The notes beneath the pieces were generated by a model that was not told the origin of the DNA, did not search any database, and was given only the letters and a program-made list of their open reading frames with translations. A DNA stretch of 64,000 nt, from assembly GCF_036850765.1 (NCBI RefSeq), contig NC_089490.1, forward strand, positions 386,770,558 to 386,834,557, in the 5' to 3' direction. Positions 23,009 to 35,713 of this stretch are shown in pieces. The DNA is from Saccopteryx bilineata (lineage: Eukaryota; Chordata; Mammalia; Chiroptera; Emballonuridae). How positions within the stretch are numbered: position 1 is the stretch's first letter; each line of letters starts with the position of its first letter. The position numbers were made by a program, and so were the translations under genes.

Positions 23009-26000
23009 CACTTCCAGCTTAACTGCTGACTTTCTGGTTGGTGTTGGTTGAAATTGAGGTCTAGGCTGGGTTTTTTAACTGCAGACGCTAAAAACTGGGA
23101 AGCCACCACCTTGATTTACATAAAGATCCTGTCCAGAGTCACTCCTTTTGCTGTTTCTAGTAGGTTCATAATTGAGGTTCCTTGATATTGAGTCATTTGG
23201 GAATTAGGAATTACACAAACCACTTACCTTTTTAAGACTAGCCTCTCACCAGCCCACATTTTAAAGATATGTAGGTCTCTGGGAGAACCCCAAATATTAT
23301 TTCAACTCTGTAGTACCATGCAAAGATGTAATCCTTTCCACACGGGACAGCCTCAAAGCATTAATTCCTACATTGGCTCTTCCAGAGGATTTGAGATACG
23401 GGTAAGTCATAGGATTCCCAGTCCTTGTTGTGTTGGGTGCTAGTCTCCAGTTTCACTGCTGTGTCTCTAAAATCTACCCACTGGAACAGCAGCTACACCA
23501 GATATTACCTATCACCTCCTCACGTTCCAACTGAAGATCTACTAGCTGCCCTGTTCCCCAGAGGCAAAGTGATGTCATGATGGGATCAAGATGGTACCTG
23601 CTGCTAGTAACACAGCAGATACAAGAGGGGGTTTTCTGTAGCACCTCCTGAGCAATTGGGCTGTCACTGTCCTAAACAGATTGGTTGAGTTAAAAATATT
23701 TGTCCATGATGTAACCTCCTGGCCCCCAACTACTAGTGGAAGCAGCTGTCTCCTGTATATACCACAAACTCTACTTTGCCAGAAATGAGACTTCTTGATG
23801 AATAGTTCGTCCAGACATGCCAATTTGGAGTGAACTCATATTTGGCCACCTGCTGGTAAGGCTGAGCATCTCTTTGCCGAACTGTAGCCTTGAGCATCTG
23901 TCTCTTGTGTCTCTGCCACCCCCAGGGAAGCCAAAATGATTACCACTGAAAGAGGGGAGGGGAGAGCCTGGAACCGAATGCTCACAGGCAGCTGAGAGTG
24001 CTGGAATGTAGATTGCTGACACCGTATCCCTTTCATTCTTGCTTGTTGTAGGAGCGCCAGTGACCGAGAGGAGACCAGATGAGGTTTCAAAGCAGTCCTC
24101 AAACACCCAGGACACACCTCACCCTTTGCCTCGTGCTTTCTGCAATGTTGCTGCTCACGTCCATCTTCCTGTTAACCCTCACCATAATTACCCCTCCCTG
24201 ATCACCATCCTTTCTCCATTCACTACCCACTCAGCTCTTTCTCCTGGGTGCCCCTCTCATGGGCAGTAGCTTTGCTCGCTGACAATTTCCCCTCTGAGTT
24301 ATATCAGGTGGCTAACATTAGCTCCCTCTCTCCTACCCTTGTCTCTGCCCAACACTCAGCTCCCAGGTCAGGAAAGCAACAGCAAATCCTACCTTTTCCA
24401 AACTGCAGTTGCAAGACTCTCTGCCAGAGCAGTCACACTCAATGCAGGTACCCAAGGTATCCGAGTGTGATGTAACTGAAACCAGATGGAAATCCTAGCA
24501 ATCCCTTCATCTCAGTCAGATGTAGTGAAAGAGCCTACTCGTGACTGACTGGAGTGATTGAGAATGTGAGGGTAGGAAGGAGAGGAAGAGCGAGAGCCTC
24601 AGAATTGGATTGCCCCTGAACCCAGGGTGGAATCATCTCGATTTTTTTTTCACTCCAATTAAATTTGCATCTCATTCTACTACATTGCGATGGCTTCACT
24701 CTAGACATTTTCATTTGAGACCTGAGGCTTTGCTTCATGGTTTCTGAGCCACAGGTTCCTGGATGGTGAGGTAAGTGACATTTGCCAGCACTGTCTAGGG
24801 TGATTTGTAGTGACCTCAGAAACCCGGTACTGGTGAGCCAGTTCCACCCTGTTAGGATGTGAGATTTGTCCTCTATTGGTTTTGGTTCTTACTGACTCAG
24901 ATGCCCTTCAGTCCAGCCTCACAAGGTTAACCTAAACGTCTACAAACCAAAACAGACTTCCAGGATTAACCAAATCAGAATCTGTTGAGGTCATAGTGCT
25001 CTCTTTCTCAAAAATAATCACTACAAACAGTGTGGTTCTCAGAAAACCCACTATACCTAAAAAGTGTATTTTCTCTCCCCACATCTATTTCCACTCTTGG
25101 TGGGAAACTAAAACTAATGGGACATGCCGGGTTTTCACAGGTGAGCTGAAGTTCTCTCTTCCCCTGACAAGATTCGGACATAATTCGCTACTTAACTCAA
25201 AGCCTTGCCAATAAGTACAAAAACAAAACAAAGCAAAGAAAACTAGCCAGGCCTGCAGATACCTTAGCCCATTCTGCCTCTGTTCCACAGTCTATATTTA
25301 TTGGAGTAGGAGTTTAAGAAATGCAATGCCCACAGTTTACTGTTGGCCTATAAAATAGTAGTGATCCAAGTGTAATAAACTAGCAGCTACTTTCAAGGCT
25401 GACTTAATGGTGAAAGGATGCAAAGTTCAGCTAATTTAGACCCACTGACCCCCCCCCATGAATTTGTAATTGAACTCTCTCTGCCCACTGAATTCTGGTC
25501 AGAGTAGACAGCTGTCCACTGGCCGCAAGGTTAAGGCAAACTCATGCAAGTTTCTTGAAGCGCCCTCAGATTGTTCTTTTCTCCCGTGGTCCATGCTTTT
25601 CAAGCTCTGATCCTTTTCTATTTAGCCTTGCTAAACTAGAAGATGCTGCCATCCTGAGTCCCACCCCACCCCTCAGCCTCAACTCCCTATCATGTGCTTG
25701 CTCTGGCTGCCTTGTCTTTGCTTAGATCCTCGCCATGACACCCACTCTAGATATTCCTGGGTGACCCTCCAGATCCCCATTCTCCTAAATGTGCCTTCCA
25801 TCAACAAGGCACGGGAAAGCCTATCATCTTGTTCTCCAAGGCCTCCAGCAGTTAATAGTGGTGTAGGGAGGGGAGGAAGGCATTCGAAAGAGCTTGCTCC
25901 TTGACAGTGGAGGTGTGCAAAGAGCAGATATTGTCTTCACTGTTCTGAAGTCAAACATTGCAATTGCTTTCCGGTAGATCCAGCGTTGAGACTTTTGAGT

Positions 26001-26779
26001 GCTGATGGCAACTAAAAGGGGAGGGGGGAGAAAATTCTAGTCACTTTCCTCCAGTATGTACATGATCCTTCAAAAAAAAAATCACCCTCCAACCTCCAAA
26101 TACTCTGGCTTTAAGAAATGTTTCCCAAGATAGAATGTACCTCTTGACCAGGGTGAGTGCTGAGAATGTGTATTTAGTAGGGGAAGGGGAGCACGGAATA
26201 GACTGTATCATGCATGCTGTGGCTCAACTCCCCCACTGTGCTAATGGCTTAGCCTCTAAAGTTTTCAGAATCAGAATGATCAGGGCTGCCAGTTTCTAAA
26301 GGGGTGAAGGAGGACTCTGATGAGATAACTAGCAAAAAAAAAAACCAACCCACAGATTTTCTGCTGTTCTCACCTTAGGACAACTTTCCTGGATGACTGG
26401 ACTGAGCATTCCTGACTCTTGTTTAGTGCCACCAAGGGGCTTCCTCCGTGGAAGCGGAAACATGGTTGGGTGTAGCAGCCTGACTAGGCATCAAGCTCAT
26501 TGCATCTGCAGTCCACACTGGCTGGCTTCAGACAAGTCCTTTTGAGTTTTGGATAAGCCGAGGCTTTCCTGGGTAGAGAGTGAGGGGTGTTTCTTCTCAG
26601 GCAGTAAGCCTTGTGTGTGGGGATGTCTATTGACTAATGGTCTCCTTAAGAGAAATAAGTCAGTTTCATTATTCAGGTCGTTAGAGAGAAAGACTCAGAC
26701 ATCTCCAATTCCAGATGATGGGGCCTAGAACTGGAATATAGAAGATCAGTTAAGGAAATGTGGTAGAGTGGTATGGGCT
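23009..26779. other. Non-coding, nothing firm
   Basis: Unique-looking, intermediate-GC sequence. A good acceptor-like site (pyrimidine run then TTGTAG|GAGCG near 24051) has no convincing donor after it. Some stretches may be conserved, but that cannot be judged here. Confidence 0.4.
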
Positions 26780-27060
26780 ACACAGACATGAATGAATTTG
26801 GATCCTTAATTGTACAATGTCAAGCTCTAAGACTTTGGATGAGTTACTGAAACTATCTGTTCTTCATTTCCTTAGCTTTAAAGTGGGAAAATTATAACTA
26901 CTATTTTTTGAAGTGGCTTCTTTGCTCTACAACCCAATGGGGTAGGTAACATTATTATAATGACACCCATAGACTTATGTTAATTAAATATCATATAAGC
27001 TATATATAAAACATCTGGCATAGTGTCTGGTACACCGTAGGTACTCAAAGACTGCTGGTT
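26780..27060 (+). mobile_element. MIR SINE
   Basis: 'GACTTTGGATGAGTTACTGA', 'TTTAAAGTGGGAAAATTATA' and 'TCTGGCATAGTGTCTGGTAC' follow the MIR order. A GTAGGTACTCAAAGACTG end closes it. Confidence 0.7.
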
Positions 27061-29399
27061 TACTCTCTCCCTACTGCATCCCTTACTTGCCCCAAATAGT
27101 TCTGCCCCAGGATGGAAGCACCTTTAGGCAAAGAGGAATCTCTTCCTTGGACTTCTTCCCTGATAGACTATTGGTTGATTCCCTAAGAGCTGAGTTTTTT
27201 CCCCTGCTCCAAACCCAGTGCTTTACCTACTGACATTCTTATTGGTGCTTGGAGAGAAGATAAGAGACACAGGCGGGACATTTTTGGGCTTCACTGACCC
27301 TTAGAGAGAGGAGACTCAGTTCTTTTCAAGGGCTTTGTGGCAACAGCCTACCTCTATAGGCCCCTCTGCAGGAGTGTTAGGGGAAGCAAGACTCTTCATG
27401 CTTGGTACGCCCAGAATCAGCTGACAGTGCAGAAGACGATTTGTATCTGGGACAGGTTCCACATCAGTTTGTTAATTCCCTGGGTGTGGAACTTGACTGC
27501 TGCGACAGGAATTGGGCACCCCAGTCCTTAGCAAAGATTGGTGGGACAGCCAATATCACCAGCTCCAGTTCAGCCGTGCACCAAGACCTGACTGTTGTGT
27601 ATGAAAAACGGAAATGCTAGAGCTGAAGGCCTAGCTTTGCACATGTTTCTGCTGAGCTTCCTAGACATCGCTTCCCAGCCCCAGCCCCCATCTAACACCA
27701 GTCAGCCTGATTACATTAGCAAGATGGGGACAAGGCAGAAGGGTGCATCTTGGGAGGACAGAGATGTTAAGTCCACCAGATAGATGGCCAAGGTTCTTTT
27801 AGGATAATTTGGGCCACTGCCCTCAAAGTTTTGAGATGCAGAGTCCAAGCACATTTCTTATATTTCCAACTTGGCCTCATTCTTTAGGGCTAGATTTAAG
27901 GGTTGCTGGAAGCTGTTTGGGAACCCCCAAAGTATCTTAAATGATCTTGCCTTAGTCTCAACATCGGACACAATAGCAACCAACCACCATACAAAGCATA
28001 GAAATAGAGAGCAGCTCACAGTTCTCTAAATTGCCTCTTCTCTAGAGAGTTTATGTAGCTTCCATAGAAACCCCATGGTTTCTGTGAAGGTGAACTTAAT
28101 CATACACATACCTAGGCTCATCTCTCTAAAAAGATACCTACTCTGTGCCTTTAAACTCATGTTTAGCTTGACATTTGCATTAATCCCAGAAGAATTCATT
28201 GAAATGCTGCCTACTCCTGATGGGGAGGCTTTCCTGTCTGTTGGGCCACAGCTGATGAGCCCACGTGATAAGCCATCTTCAGTGGAAGAACCAGGCCACC
28301 TCCATCTCACTGATATTCCTTCGCACTGCCTGACTGCGTGCCTCCCCACTGCAGCAACATTCTCCCATGCATTCATACATGCATTCATGGAGCTAAAAAT
28401 AAGCAGCTGCTGATGGGCTGCCAGAGGGCGCCCTCCATGCGGAGCGGTTGTCCTCTGGCTCCCTTTCGTAGGCAAGGCTTCAACCACAGACAGCAATTGG
28501 AGATACAGGATGGGCTGAAGTGTAAACTAAAATCTCCAAGGCAAGTTACAAAGGCTCGGACTGCCTGAGGAGGGAGAAGAGAGAGTATTAAAGATCAGCC
28601 CTGTGATCATTGCGTCCCAGCCCTCCTGCCCCCAATCCTGGTGATCAGCCCTAGAAAACTGTTTATTGGAAGCAAGGAAAACCATTGTCAGGGAAAGTTG
28701 ATAATTAGGGTTAATAAAGGAGATGAACCATGCATCAAGCCATGACTGTAAATAGCTCTGTTTCCCCCCACCCCAGCACAGAAGTTATGCAAGGTGGATC
28801 TGGGATGGTATGTAGATTTGGGGGTGGGGGGTGGGGGGGGAGGGTGATATCTGTGTGTGAGATTTTGTTCAGATCTTCCAATATGCAAGAATTCTTCCCA
28901 CCTCCATTACTCTACCAACCAATGAACCCTTTTGTCATACTGAGGTGTGGCATATCTTCTGCTGAAAAGCTCAGATTCAGATACAACACACTGAGACACA
29001 CACACATTTTGTCAACCTCATGAAACAAGCTCCATTCAAACTGGTTTAAAAATAGTACTAATCCACCAAGCTCATTTTTCAGGGACATTATTTTAAGAAG
29101 AAGAAAAAGGATCCCCTGGTCTTTGAGAAGGAAAAAGGGTAAACCATCACCTAGTCTTAAAAAGTCCTGATTATGTTGCTAGAGACAGCATTGTCAGTCT
29201 TTGTGGAATTTTCTGCTCCTCTAATATTCAAAAGAAGTTGTTTATTCACTAATACCCTGCCCTCTGGGTATTCATAGAGGTGGGTTTCTCTTTGGGGTCG
29301 TGAGGAGAAAGAAGAGCCGCAGCAGCAAACCCTGCTCCCTGTCCCTCTCCTCCCCACCCCCCTCCATACAGGGCAGCTCCTAACGCTGCTGGCCATTTG
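27061..29399. other. Non-coding flank of GC-rich domain
   Basis: No gene or named repeat. It holds a strong G-quadruplex-type run at 28820-28844. Confidence 0.4.
28820..28844 (+). other. Putative G-quadruplex
   Basis: Four or more G-runs of at least three, separated by single T or A bases, within 25 bp. Confidence 0.6.
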
Positions 29400-30310
29400 C
29401 CAAAGGCTGGATGTTTAATTGCAGGTTTATTTGTTCCTGCTCTGGGAATCTGTCTGTCTGTCTGTCTCTATCTGTAACTCGGATTGTTACTGCTTTCTGG
29501 AAAGCTGTAGCTAGCTGGCTGATTCCGTGGGAGACCAAGCAGGATGCGTGGGCGCAGGAAACAGAAGAGGGAGAAGAAGGAGGGAGGGAGAAAAAGCGAG
29601 CAGGGGAGAGAGAGAGCGGGAGCTGTAGAATCTGTTATTTGCGTCACTCGAGGAGCCGAGGAGCCGCGGCTATCTGCCGACAAATACACAGAATTAATCC
29701 GAGTTATAGCCATAGCTATCTGCTACAGTGGCCAGGTTGGGAAAGGGTGGGGAAAGGACACTGACACGAGTCTGTGCAAAGCCGAGTTTGCACTGGGCGC
29801 TGGAGGGCATTTCGGGAGGGGGCTGTCCTGCTGGGCACACCCTCGGGGCCCACACGCCCGCTGGAGACGAGGCTGCAGCCTCCTCTGCAGCTGCCCAGCC
29901 CAAGTCTAGGGTGGCGCCCGCCTCGGCCGCCTCGCCTGCTTAGTGGCTGCGCCGAACACAAAGCGCTGTCTCCAAGCAGAAGCCTTTTCCCGGCTGAACC
30001 AGACCCACCAAAGAGGAGAATCTGCACGTGACGTCAGTAGCTGATGACTGACGCAGGCTGGCAAAGGAGACTCAAGGCGGCTGCTCTGCGCTGCCTTCAT
30101 GAGTCTATTTTCTCCAGCCCCCTCGTAGTGAATTACTAGAACGCACAACACACACACATATGCAGCTTTCAAAATATACATTTCCCAAAGGCGGTGTGTT
30201 GCAAACACAGCGCGATTTTGCAAAGCATAGGTGGGAAACATGGGAAGGGTATAGAGGATCTGCCCCCCTCGTTTGGGAATCTCCATCGTGGCGAGCATTA
30301 GAGTATAGAG
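29400..30310. promoter_or_regulatory. CpG-rich regulatory region with CRE/E-box
   Basis: GC and CpG rise sharply from about 29530. An E-box CACGTG (30025-30030) overlaps a perfect CRE TGACGTCA (30029-30036), followed by TGATGACTGACGCA. Upstream, ATTAATCCGAG near 29693 contains an OTX-type core, and TTGCGTCACTCG near 29640 is a half-CRE. The region is free of repeats and lies 5.5 kb upstream of MIR129-2, so it is a good candidate for a host-transcript promoter or enhancer. Confidence 0.55.
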
Positions 30311-30894
30311 CTCTCTTGGGAAGCTCCTCTGAGGACGGGGCCTAAGCAGCCCCCTCGTGCCCAGCCTACAGGGAATCTGGTCCAGAGAGGCTTGAGGCTC
30401 TAAAATAATGCAACCACTCCAAAGCCTTCTGCTCCGGGAGACTGAGAGGAGCCTGCAACAGGCAGAGGCAGAGAGCAGTTAATGGGATGGAAGGAGAATA
30501 TAAAAAAATATTTGGGTATTTTTCTGCTTTGAAAAACATCTTCTGCAGTAATACAAGAGAGTCTGGTGGTGCAGAAAAAAAGTGAGGAGGGGGCGCTTAA
30601 TGCACATTTAATGTTTTGGATGAAACGTTCCAGCGAAATGCCTTTGTGTGTGGAGGGCTTTTTTTCAGTACTTGCTAAAAATAGCATCAGGGTTTGATCG
30701 TGTTCCAGAAATAGACTGAGGGCTGCACTGGGATAGAAAGCCAGCGCGGGTGGAAGAAAACCTGGACCTCACCGCGCTCACCCCCCCAACTATGTCTGGA
30801 AATTAATTGTTGGATTTTTCCTCTCCTCTCTTCTGTCTCCTTCTCTCTTTCCACTTTCTCCTTCCTCCCCTTATGTTTCTCTCTCTCTCTTAAG

Positions 30895-30908
30895 GAGTTC
30901 CCGTGTAG
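30895..30908 (+). ncRNA. Candidate 14-nt microexon
   Basis: A long pyrimidine tract (about 30820-30891) ends in TTAAG, a 14-nt segment follows (30895-30908), then a consensus donor TAG|GTAAGT with its GT at 30909. Both splice sites look strong. It could be a microexon of a lncRNA leading to MIR129-2. Alternatively, the donor ends a longer exon and the acceptor is fortuitous. Confidence 0.3.
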
Positions 30909-31050
30909 GTAAGTGATATGTCATGTGCATGCCGCAGACTGTGAGTACGAGCTGAGGCTTACTCTGTGCATGCCCCCAGGTCCTTTTTGGCTGCCTTTTT
31001 ACCCCTTTCTAAAGAGGAGGGTGGAACTGAGTGGGGGTTGAGGGGTACAG

Positions 31051-31052
<2 letters not shown>

Positions 31053-31096
<44 letters not shown>
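31053..31096. repeat. (GT)n microsatellite
   Basis: About 21 GT units with one interruption near the end. Confidence 0.97.
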
Positions 31097-31097
<1 letters not shown>

Positions 31098-31269
31098 TGT
31101 GTGAGATAAATTTCGGGCTGCATGCAAAGGAACTGGAAGGGGAAATTCTTGCAGAGCCGGGAATCACCCTGACGAATCTCTGAATCAATAGCTGCTGTAA
31201 CTCCCTCTCTCTTTGTGGGTCGGCGCTGTTGAGCTCGGTTCTCTAGACTGCCCCCTCTCATCTCCCCAT

Positions 31270-31380
31270 TTTTTTTCTGTCTTAAAGGGTACCCAGATAC
31301 GACTTAATGGGCCATTTCTCTGTGAGATTAATGGAGACGATAGATATAGATTAAAATTGCATAGATTAAAAGGTGGGGGT
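31270..31380. promoter_or_regulatory. Candidate homeodomain site cluster
   Basis: Unique sequence with repeated GATTAA/TTAATGG cores: GAGATTAATGG, ATAGATTAAAATTGC and ATAGATTAAAAGG within about 60 bp. No repeat explains them. Confidence 0.3.
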
Positions 31381-31399
31381 TGGGGAATCCCTATTCCTT

Positions 31400-33059
31400 T
31401 GACAAACTTCCCTGCACGCTCCGGTCCTGGAGCCTGGGGCAGGAAGACCACGACCCCGGTCCTGGCAAGCTCGGGTCGAAGGTAGCTGTCCATGGAAGGC
31501 AGGTGCTGAAAATTCCTCGGTCTTCAGCGAGTTCAGCTCCGAGCGCCAGGGGGCCGGTAGGCGCCAGCTGCAGATAGCCCCGCCCTGGATGCAGAAGGAG
31601 GATACGGAGAGGAGGGAGTTAAGGATGTTCAAAGGGGATAGTCGTGACTTCGGTGAGAGCTTTGGGGAAAAGGAGGGGTGAGTGGGAAGGAAGGCAAAAA
31701 AAAAAAAAATTTTAAGGAGGGGGAGCCGAGTGTTAGATTCAAGGATGAGCCAAGGCCCAGCGCTCCAGGAACCGAGAGCCGGTGCCTCACCAGCTTTCTC
31801 CGCAGAGGCCAGACACTATATGGGTCTTCATTCCCAGGCGCCCTCACCTTCCCGCCAGTGGGTTTGAAAGATTTCTCTCCGGTGATGGTGACTCTCAAAA
31901 TAAGAGGCTATAGGTTGCTTTATTCGGACTCTCATCCCCTCCCACTTTATGCCCCCATGCGGATGTGTCTGTGCATTATGGCATTTTCCCCTACTATTCC
32001 CCCTTTGCGTCCTAGTCATAAGAACCCCAAATGAGTTGGTGGGAAGAATCGATTAGAAGTCAAGGCACAGGAGTTGCTGGTGTGATGCGCAGAGAATACA
32101 GGCTTGCGAACATCGTGTGGCGCCTTAAAACCAAAAGCCAAAGGATCTCTGAAAACTGGCTGAGGGAAACTGGGGAAGGGAAGTTCTCTTAGTTGCCAAA
32201 TGTTATTGAGGATACCGTCAACTCCCTGGGATTATGGCAAGTTTCACCTAGAGTGAGATTCGTTGCAATCAGCTAGCTCCAGCTACCTTTGCCAAACCTG
32301 TAGCCAGACAGGTGAGGAGGGAGGAAGGCTATCAGAGGCCAGGGATGGGGCGATGGATATCACCCGCACACAAAGACATTCATACTGATTAACAACTGGC
32401 CGAGGAATAATAAAAATGCATCCTCAAACTGGCCACAAGGGTGGGCTGTAGATAGTGGGGGAAATGAGGCTATCTTAGGGATCTGCAGTAGGCTTTTGTT
32501 CATGCAAGGATATTTTTCCATGTAATTTAAAATAGAATAAAATCAGCTCGGGATGGTGAGGTAAGTATCTGAGGGGGCTAGCCTGTAGACGAGAGAAAAG
32601 AGCTCAGGTGCTCTCTGCTCCCTCTGCCCCGTCCCAATTCAGCAACAGCCTCTGGCTTTAGTGACCTGACCCCCAGACAGGACATCCGAGAAGCAGCCCT
32701 GGGGGTGGGGGTGGGGTGGGGAGGAAGGGGTGGCTGGAGTTATTTTTAGCTCAGAAGCCGTCCCTCTCTGGGAAGAGTCCCTGGCTGAGACTGAGTATTC
32801 ACCAACTCATACTAGTAACAAGAGCTGTTACTGATGTGGAGAATAACACAAATAACGCTGCATCCCACACTTAGTCTTGACAATTCAGCTCAAACCAAAG
32901 CAGCTCACAACCTCTCAGCCCACCCCTCGGCCTCCTCGTCATTCATACGGACCTACTCATTCCCTCTCCCAAGCCTCGCCCCTCAGCCCCGCAAGATGCG
33001 TGGTTGTGTTTACAAATTCTGCCATATTTGCACAGAAAATAGCTGGGGTTAGGGCTTCG
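31400..33059. other. Non-coding, moderate GC
   Basis: CpGs are moderately frequent at 31400-31860. A G-quadruplex-type run lies at 32701-32721. No gene or named repeat. Confidence 0.4.
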
Positions 33060-34240
33060 AGGGGGAGCGATCGGGCTGGGAGGGGGGGGTAGCGCAATAA
33101 ACTACTTGCAACACGAGCGGATGGGGGGGTGTCCAACTGTCATGAAGGGATAGGGAAGGACGCCCCAGGTTCTAATTTCCCCCTGCCCCTACCCCAGCGC
33201 TTGACACAATGCACAACTTTACCCCCGAAGTGGAACCTATTAAATAATTCAATGGTAGCGGTGTAATTTTGGTTGGAACCAGCACGGATTCCCAAGTCGT
33301 GACTGCAAAAAGTGAGTAATGCGCGCTGGCTTCGTCATGGCTCTAGTCACAGTTCATTCCGAACTGAGAAGGAATCGTGACTTCGCCTGGAGACGTCCCC
33401 TACATGGGAGACGAGGGGGGGCACCCAGCCAGGGGGGCCGGGTGTGGGGGGAAAGACCTATCCAATGAGAACCGCTGCCAGGGGGGCATTTGAACTCCGC
33501 CGCTGGTTGCCTCGCTCTACCCTCGCGGCCCGGTGCACCTCTCTCCCCCTGCCGGCCGGCGCGCTCCCTGGCGCGCTCGCTTGCTCTGCCTGCGACCCGA
33601 CGAGTCCTCAACAAGTTGGAGGAAGGCAGGAACGCAGGGGTTAAGCTCGGAAAGCCGCAATTACCAAGATCGTGACCCTCCCACACAGTACAGTAACTTA
33701 TATACTTACCTGGTCGAGCCTGCTTTGCCGCTGGGCAAACACTCCTGGGGGGGCGGGGAAGGGCGCGAGAGGAGCGGGCCCTTTGGACAAGGGCTCCTTC
33801 CCGCTGGCTGCAGTGCGGACGGGACCAGCGCGCTCCCGTGGCCTCGGGACCGAGGTAAGGAAAAGGGGATTGGTTCAAGGGTCGGCCGGTGGTCGGTATG
33901 CTCAGTGGTCGGCTAAGCAGAACTTTTTTTCCCAGTTGCCCCGCGCTGCAGTGGCGGCGGGCGCGGCCGGTGGAGCCCCCTCCCGCGTGGCAGACGCGCC
34001 GACGCTTGGAGGGTGTGTGCGTGCGTCTGTTGGTCGCCGAGCAGAGGAGAGGCAGTGGGACGGTGGATGGGTCGCAGAGCCGCAGGAGGGTGATGGATGG
34101 GGAGAGGGGGTGGGTCGACAGGAGACAGTGACTACTTCGTCTAGCCACGTTTCCCCCGGGCGTGCTAAGCAAGAGTGTGTGTGCACCCGCGCCCGTCTGC
34201 ACGTCGATTCCAGGGTGGCAAAGAACAAATATGGCAACTT
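33060..34240. promoter_or_regulatory. CpG island with opposed splice donors
   Basis: CpG-dense, repeat-free sequence about 1.5-2.7 kb upstream of MIR129-2, with a CCAAT box at 33462-33466. A plus-strand donor GAG|GTAAGG has its GT at 33855-33856. A minus-strand donor CCAG|GTAAGTAT occupies 33702-33713, with its exon side to the right. This suggests first exons of two divergent transcripts overlapping by up to 145 bp. Long open frames on both strands here (260-282 codons) have low-complexity Arg/Pro/Gly/Ala content and are not credited. Confidence 0.6.
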
Positions 34241-35139
34241 TCCCCTTAAGTTATTGCAATGTTTGCAGCATCCCACCTTGGCTGCGTTTTTCCCTACGGA
34301 GGGACTACCGCCGAGGAGGGAGATAGTCACACCGTTCTTGGACACTGATGGGGCGGGGGCGGAGCAAAAGAGGCTGGGAAGGGTGGTGCTGCCTTGGGAA
34401 GTAGGAGGGCACCCCCTCAGAGTCTGGATTTGGAGGGGGCTGGAGGGGGCTTAAAGGGAGAGAAAGAAGAGGGGGAAAGGGTAAACATAGGAAAGAGATC
34501 TCCTCTTTCTCCTTCCACCCTAGACTCCCTTCTTCTACTCTCCCCCCCCACACACACACACACCACACACACAGATGCTGGAATCTCCCATTTTGTGGGA
34601 TTCGGCGGCCTCTGAGGGGCTCGCACCTTGTTGTTCCCCCAACATTCTGCAGAATGGGTAGGGAGTGGCGGGAGGGGCTGCAGCAGTGAGAGGGCACGCG
34701 AGGCGAGTGGGGTATTCGACACCCACAATCTAGACGGGTCTGGGGGAAGGTGAGGAGGGAGGATCTTAACCCTTCCTATTGAGCATTCAGAACTTGGGGG
34801 GGGGGGGTTTGAGATATTCTCATATTTCTAGAAATAGGCTGACTAACGTGGACTTTGGGTTTATTTTATGTCCATCTTTGCCTGTCATTTTCTGTCTGAA
34901 TCTTCTGGCTTGGGCCCCGTTGGGAGAGGTCGCTTTTTTGAACCGTGCTTGCCCAGTAATCTCACGCCCCTCCCCTCACCTGGGCTGGAATAGGGGTCAT
35001 GGCCAGCTTTTTTTTTGCAACAGCAATATTTTAACGTGTTCCAATCTGGATTTTGTTGAATAATTAGAAATGGAAATATTTTTTTCTCCCTCCCCCTTCT
35101 GAAAAAAAAAAAAAGAAGAAGAAAATGTGAGCTCTCTCC
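34241..35139. other. Non-coding between CpG islands
   Basis: Contains an imperfect CA run (34550-34574), a G-run at 34797-34807 and a T-rich stretch. Nothing else recognised. Confidence 0.4.
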
Positions 35140-35230
35140 TGATTGGTGGGTGACGATTTTAGTCCGTACCAATGAGCTGGCTGCCTCGTCTGTATTTATT
35201 TAGTGCTCTGGGGGAGTTTTTCTCTTTACG
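35140..35230 (+). promoter_or_regulatory. Candidate MIR129-2 proximal promoter
   Basis: An inverted CCAAT (ATTGG, 35142-35146) and a direct CCAAT (35169-35173) are spaced 27 bp apart. A TATA-like TATTTATTTA follows at 35193-35202, and GC-rich sequence starts just downstream. Transcription from about 35225 would give a primary transcript reaching the MIR129-2 hairpin after about 510 nt. NF-Y binding is inference from the motifs. Confidence 0.45.
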
Positions 35231-35687
35231 CAGCGCCTGTAGTCACGGCTGGAACCTCGGCTGGGGGACTAGAAGGGACAAGAGGGGTTTTAGGGGGAAT
35301 CCGAACTGTACCTGTTTAGAGATCCGCGACCTTGCAGCGGGGCTGGCGGAGCCCTGTGAGGGCGGCATGGGGGCGATAGACTCGATAGGCAGGGAGGCGC
35401 GGGAGCTCGAGCCACGGAGAGGGGTGGAGGCTGGGCGGCGGGATTCCTGGTACCCCTCCGCGCTCCTCTCTTTGCCCAGCACACCTCGCTCGGGGCTGTG
35501 CGGGCTGAATTGGGGGATCGCGGACGGTGTGGAGAAACGCAGGGATGAGTCGGGGGCGCGGAGGGGTGGGAGAAGGCGGAAGGCGGAAGGCGGGCGGCGC
35601 GCGGGGTGGGAAGGCTGAGCCGGGCTGGAGCGCGCTGGGGAGACCCAGCCTGCTGGGCTCCGGGGTTCGCAGACATCCTGGGCTGAA

Positions 35688-35713
35688 GGCGGCGGCGGCG
35701 GCGGCGGCGGCGG
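35688..35713 (+). repeat. (GGC)n trinucleotide repeat
   Basis: Just under nine GGC units, ending 21 bp before the first base of the MIR129-2 precursor. Confidence 0.95.

Noticed and set aside
24030..24120. Exon-like segment after a good acceptor (TTGTAG|GAGCG)
   Set aside because: No acceptable donor follows, and no open frame or conservation argument supports it.
33702..33713. Sequence identical to the first 12 bases of U1 snRNA on the plus strand
   Set aside because: The next bases do not match U1, so it is not a U1 gene or pseudogene. It reads better as a minus-strand splice donor.
33354..34202. 282-codon minus-strand frame and an overlapping 260-codon plus-strand frame (33672-34454)
   Set aside because: Both are compositional, overlap each other and include splice-site-like sequence. 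No recognisable domain.
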